Assembly (NCBI GenBank): GCA_938001985.1
Contig: CALLBE010000019.1
Span: 1-6,943, forward strand
DNA length: 6,943 nucleotides
Direction: 5' to 3'
From: an uncultured Verrucomicrobiales bacterium
GTDB lineage: Bacteria; Verrucomicrobiota; Verrucomicrobiia; Verrucomicrobiales; Akkermansiaceae
Shown here in pieces: positions 6,801 through 6,943 of the stretch. Position 1 is the first letter of the stretch. Every line of letters begins with the position of its first letter. The notes under the pieces were generated by a model. The model searched no databases. It was given only the letters and a program-made list of their open reading frames with translations, and was not told the DNA's origin. A program made the translations under genes and the position numbers.

Positions 6801-6943
6801 TCATAAGTCACTCGAATTGCATTGCCTTGTGAGCTGTTGGCCAAGCGTTCAACTGTTTTTTTAGCGACTAACGCTACATAGAGCTGGTTCGCTTCTGTGA
6901 AAATCTGTTCATCCAAATCCTGGCCTTTTAAAAGACAAATGTC
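3878..6943 (-). CDS. nrdA: Class I ribonucleoside-diphosphate reductase, alpha (large) subunit, 5' end outside the window
   Basis: This subunit reduces ribonucleoside diphosphates to deoxy forms for DNA synthesis, in complex with a small subunit NrdB. The frame stays open to the right edge, giving 1021 residues, so the true start lies beyond it; a TTG at 6914-6916 is probably internal. Numbering from that TTG: residues 1-70 are the C-terminal half of an ATP-cone, and 80-172 form a second complete ATP-cone (LIRRNGNVAPW through IYRSERARLR). The catalytic barrel follows. Active-site residues are visible: Cys419 and Cys648 as the redox pair, Asn631, Cys633 and Glu635 in SNLCTEI, and Tyr951-Tyr952 in KTTYYLR for radical transfer. 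The C-terminal swinging-arm cysteines are Cys1008 and Cys1011 in CEACQ. By these motifs it is class I, with the extended tandem-cone architecture recalled from Chlamydia NrdA. No nrdB follows: the gene ends at a terminator and a convergent neighbour. Any promoter or NrdR boxes would lie outside the window. Confidence 0.96.
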   Translation of the reverse strand, partial: DICLLKGQDLDEQIFTEANQLYVALVAKKTVERLANSSQGNAIRVTYDDIYQIVSNILIGDDRFELAKALMLRQSLEQGKEGAPGEASLNIRLIRRNGNVAPWKLSKIKNAIERAFLAMQQEPINVETMALNIEKKVLSNGESFINIEDVQDLVQRELMIQGHFSIAEHYIIYRSERARLRAETEEVPEVTADPQQEAMILVTDDQGSEFWDGVELKKRIRFASIGLNLSVPTQEIEQELRRSIPSEITKEDLKKTIILNAKSLMERDSDFAKMAGRILLSYIYEEVLGWDIVKDGIEALKEAHQKNFKKYIEHGIKIERLSPELREYDLDKVASFIDPTADLDFDYLGIQTLYDRYLIVDKTGEKPRRLETPQYFWLRVSMGLFKQEPVDKEQWVQRLYKLYKGRRFCSSTPTLFNSGTLHSQLSSCYLYKIDDSIESIMQRGIADNAYLSKWAGGLGGSWTAVRGLGSHIHGTNGESQGVIPFLKLHNDQLIAVNQGGKRRGSGCAYLETWHNDIYDFLELRIGVGDERRRTHDMNTANWIPDLFMQRMEKRENWTLFRANETPDLHELYGAAFKTRYEEYERLAAEGKIWKKTVPAIDLWKKMLSMIFETGHPWITFKDPCNVRSPQDHVGVIHSSNLCTEITLNTSEDETAVCNLGSVVLENHVNEDGSIDHEKLQETIDVAIRALDNVIDINFYPTPSAQNSNTKHRPIGMGVMGLQNALFKKNVSFASEEAVDFNDEIMEAVAFYAYSASSDLAKERGHYSSYRGSKWDRGLLPSDTVDLLETERGEAIDVKRGGKLDWQPLREKIATQGMRNSNVLAIAPTATISNIMGTTPCIEPNYKNLYVKENLSGKFIVLNKQLVEDLKAINLWDKQMINDLKYYDGELAEIVRIPADLKQKHKTVFGVGYEYIIDAAARRQKWIDQAQSVNLFLDSPNMKTLSHMYRRAWKTGMKTTYYLRTLGANSIEKATVDSKKETRGVMGGSSESAPAAKEYTAEEVKACSIEAMMNGEECEACQ

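Noticed and set aside
6914..6916. TTG as the start codon of nrdA
   Set aside because: The frame is open to the window edge and the ATP-cone would be cut in half; an upstream start outside the window is more likely.
1..6943. CRISPR array, tRNA, rRNA, riboswitch or mobile-element genes
   Set aside because: No regularly spaced repeats, no cloverleaf-like sequences, no rRNA signatures and no transposase or integrase ORFs were seen on either strand.

Overview
The window holds two complete protein genes, two genes cut by the window edges, one decayed gene fragment and several hairpins. It looks like a chromosomal segment of a bacterium from the Planctomycetes-Verrucomicrobia-Chlamydiae (PVC) group, most likely Verrucomicrobiota. 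Three things support this: a Chlamydia-like, extended class I ribonucleotide reductase large subunit with tandem ATP-cones; the tail of a large haem c protein of a type common in Verrucomicrobiota and Planctomycetota; and a small secreted cysteine protein resembling hypothetical proteins from the same groups. The placement is inference from remembered protein similarity, not from a search.

Layout: positions 1-735 (+) are the C-terminal part of a secreted c-type cytochrome protein whose start lies left of the window. After a 106-base gap comes aspS (842-2647, +), a complete bacterial-type aspartyl-tRNA synthetase, followed by a strong terminator hairpin (2713-2756) and possibly a weaker one before it. 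Positions 2757-3275 contain no intact gene. They carry a degenerate partial copy of aspS (about 2801-2959) with a frameshift and small deletions, plus a palindrome. A 146-residue putative secreted protein of unknown function follows (3276-3716, +). Then come an eight-G run inside a nested inverted repeat (3719-3786) and a bidirectional terminator hairpin (3799-3838). The terminator separates this gene from the convergent nrdA (3878-6943, -), whose 5' end lies beyond the right edge.

The genes do not form one pathway. aspS supplies Asp-tRNA for translation, nrdA makes deoxynucleotides, and the cytochrome tail belongs to periplasmic redox metabolism. No nrdB, tRNA, rRNA, CRISPR array, transposase or phage gene is visible. 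The most notable unexplained item is the aspS relic just downstream of the intact gene. I found no convincing new multi-gene system.
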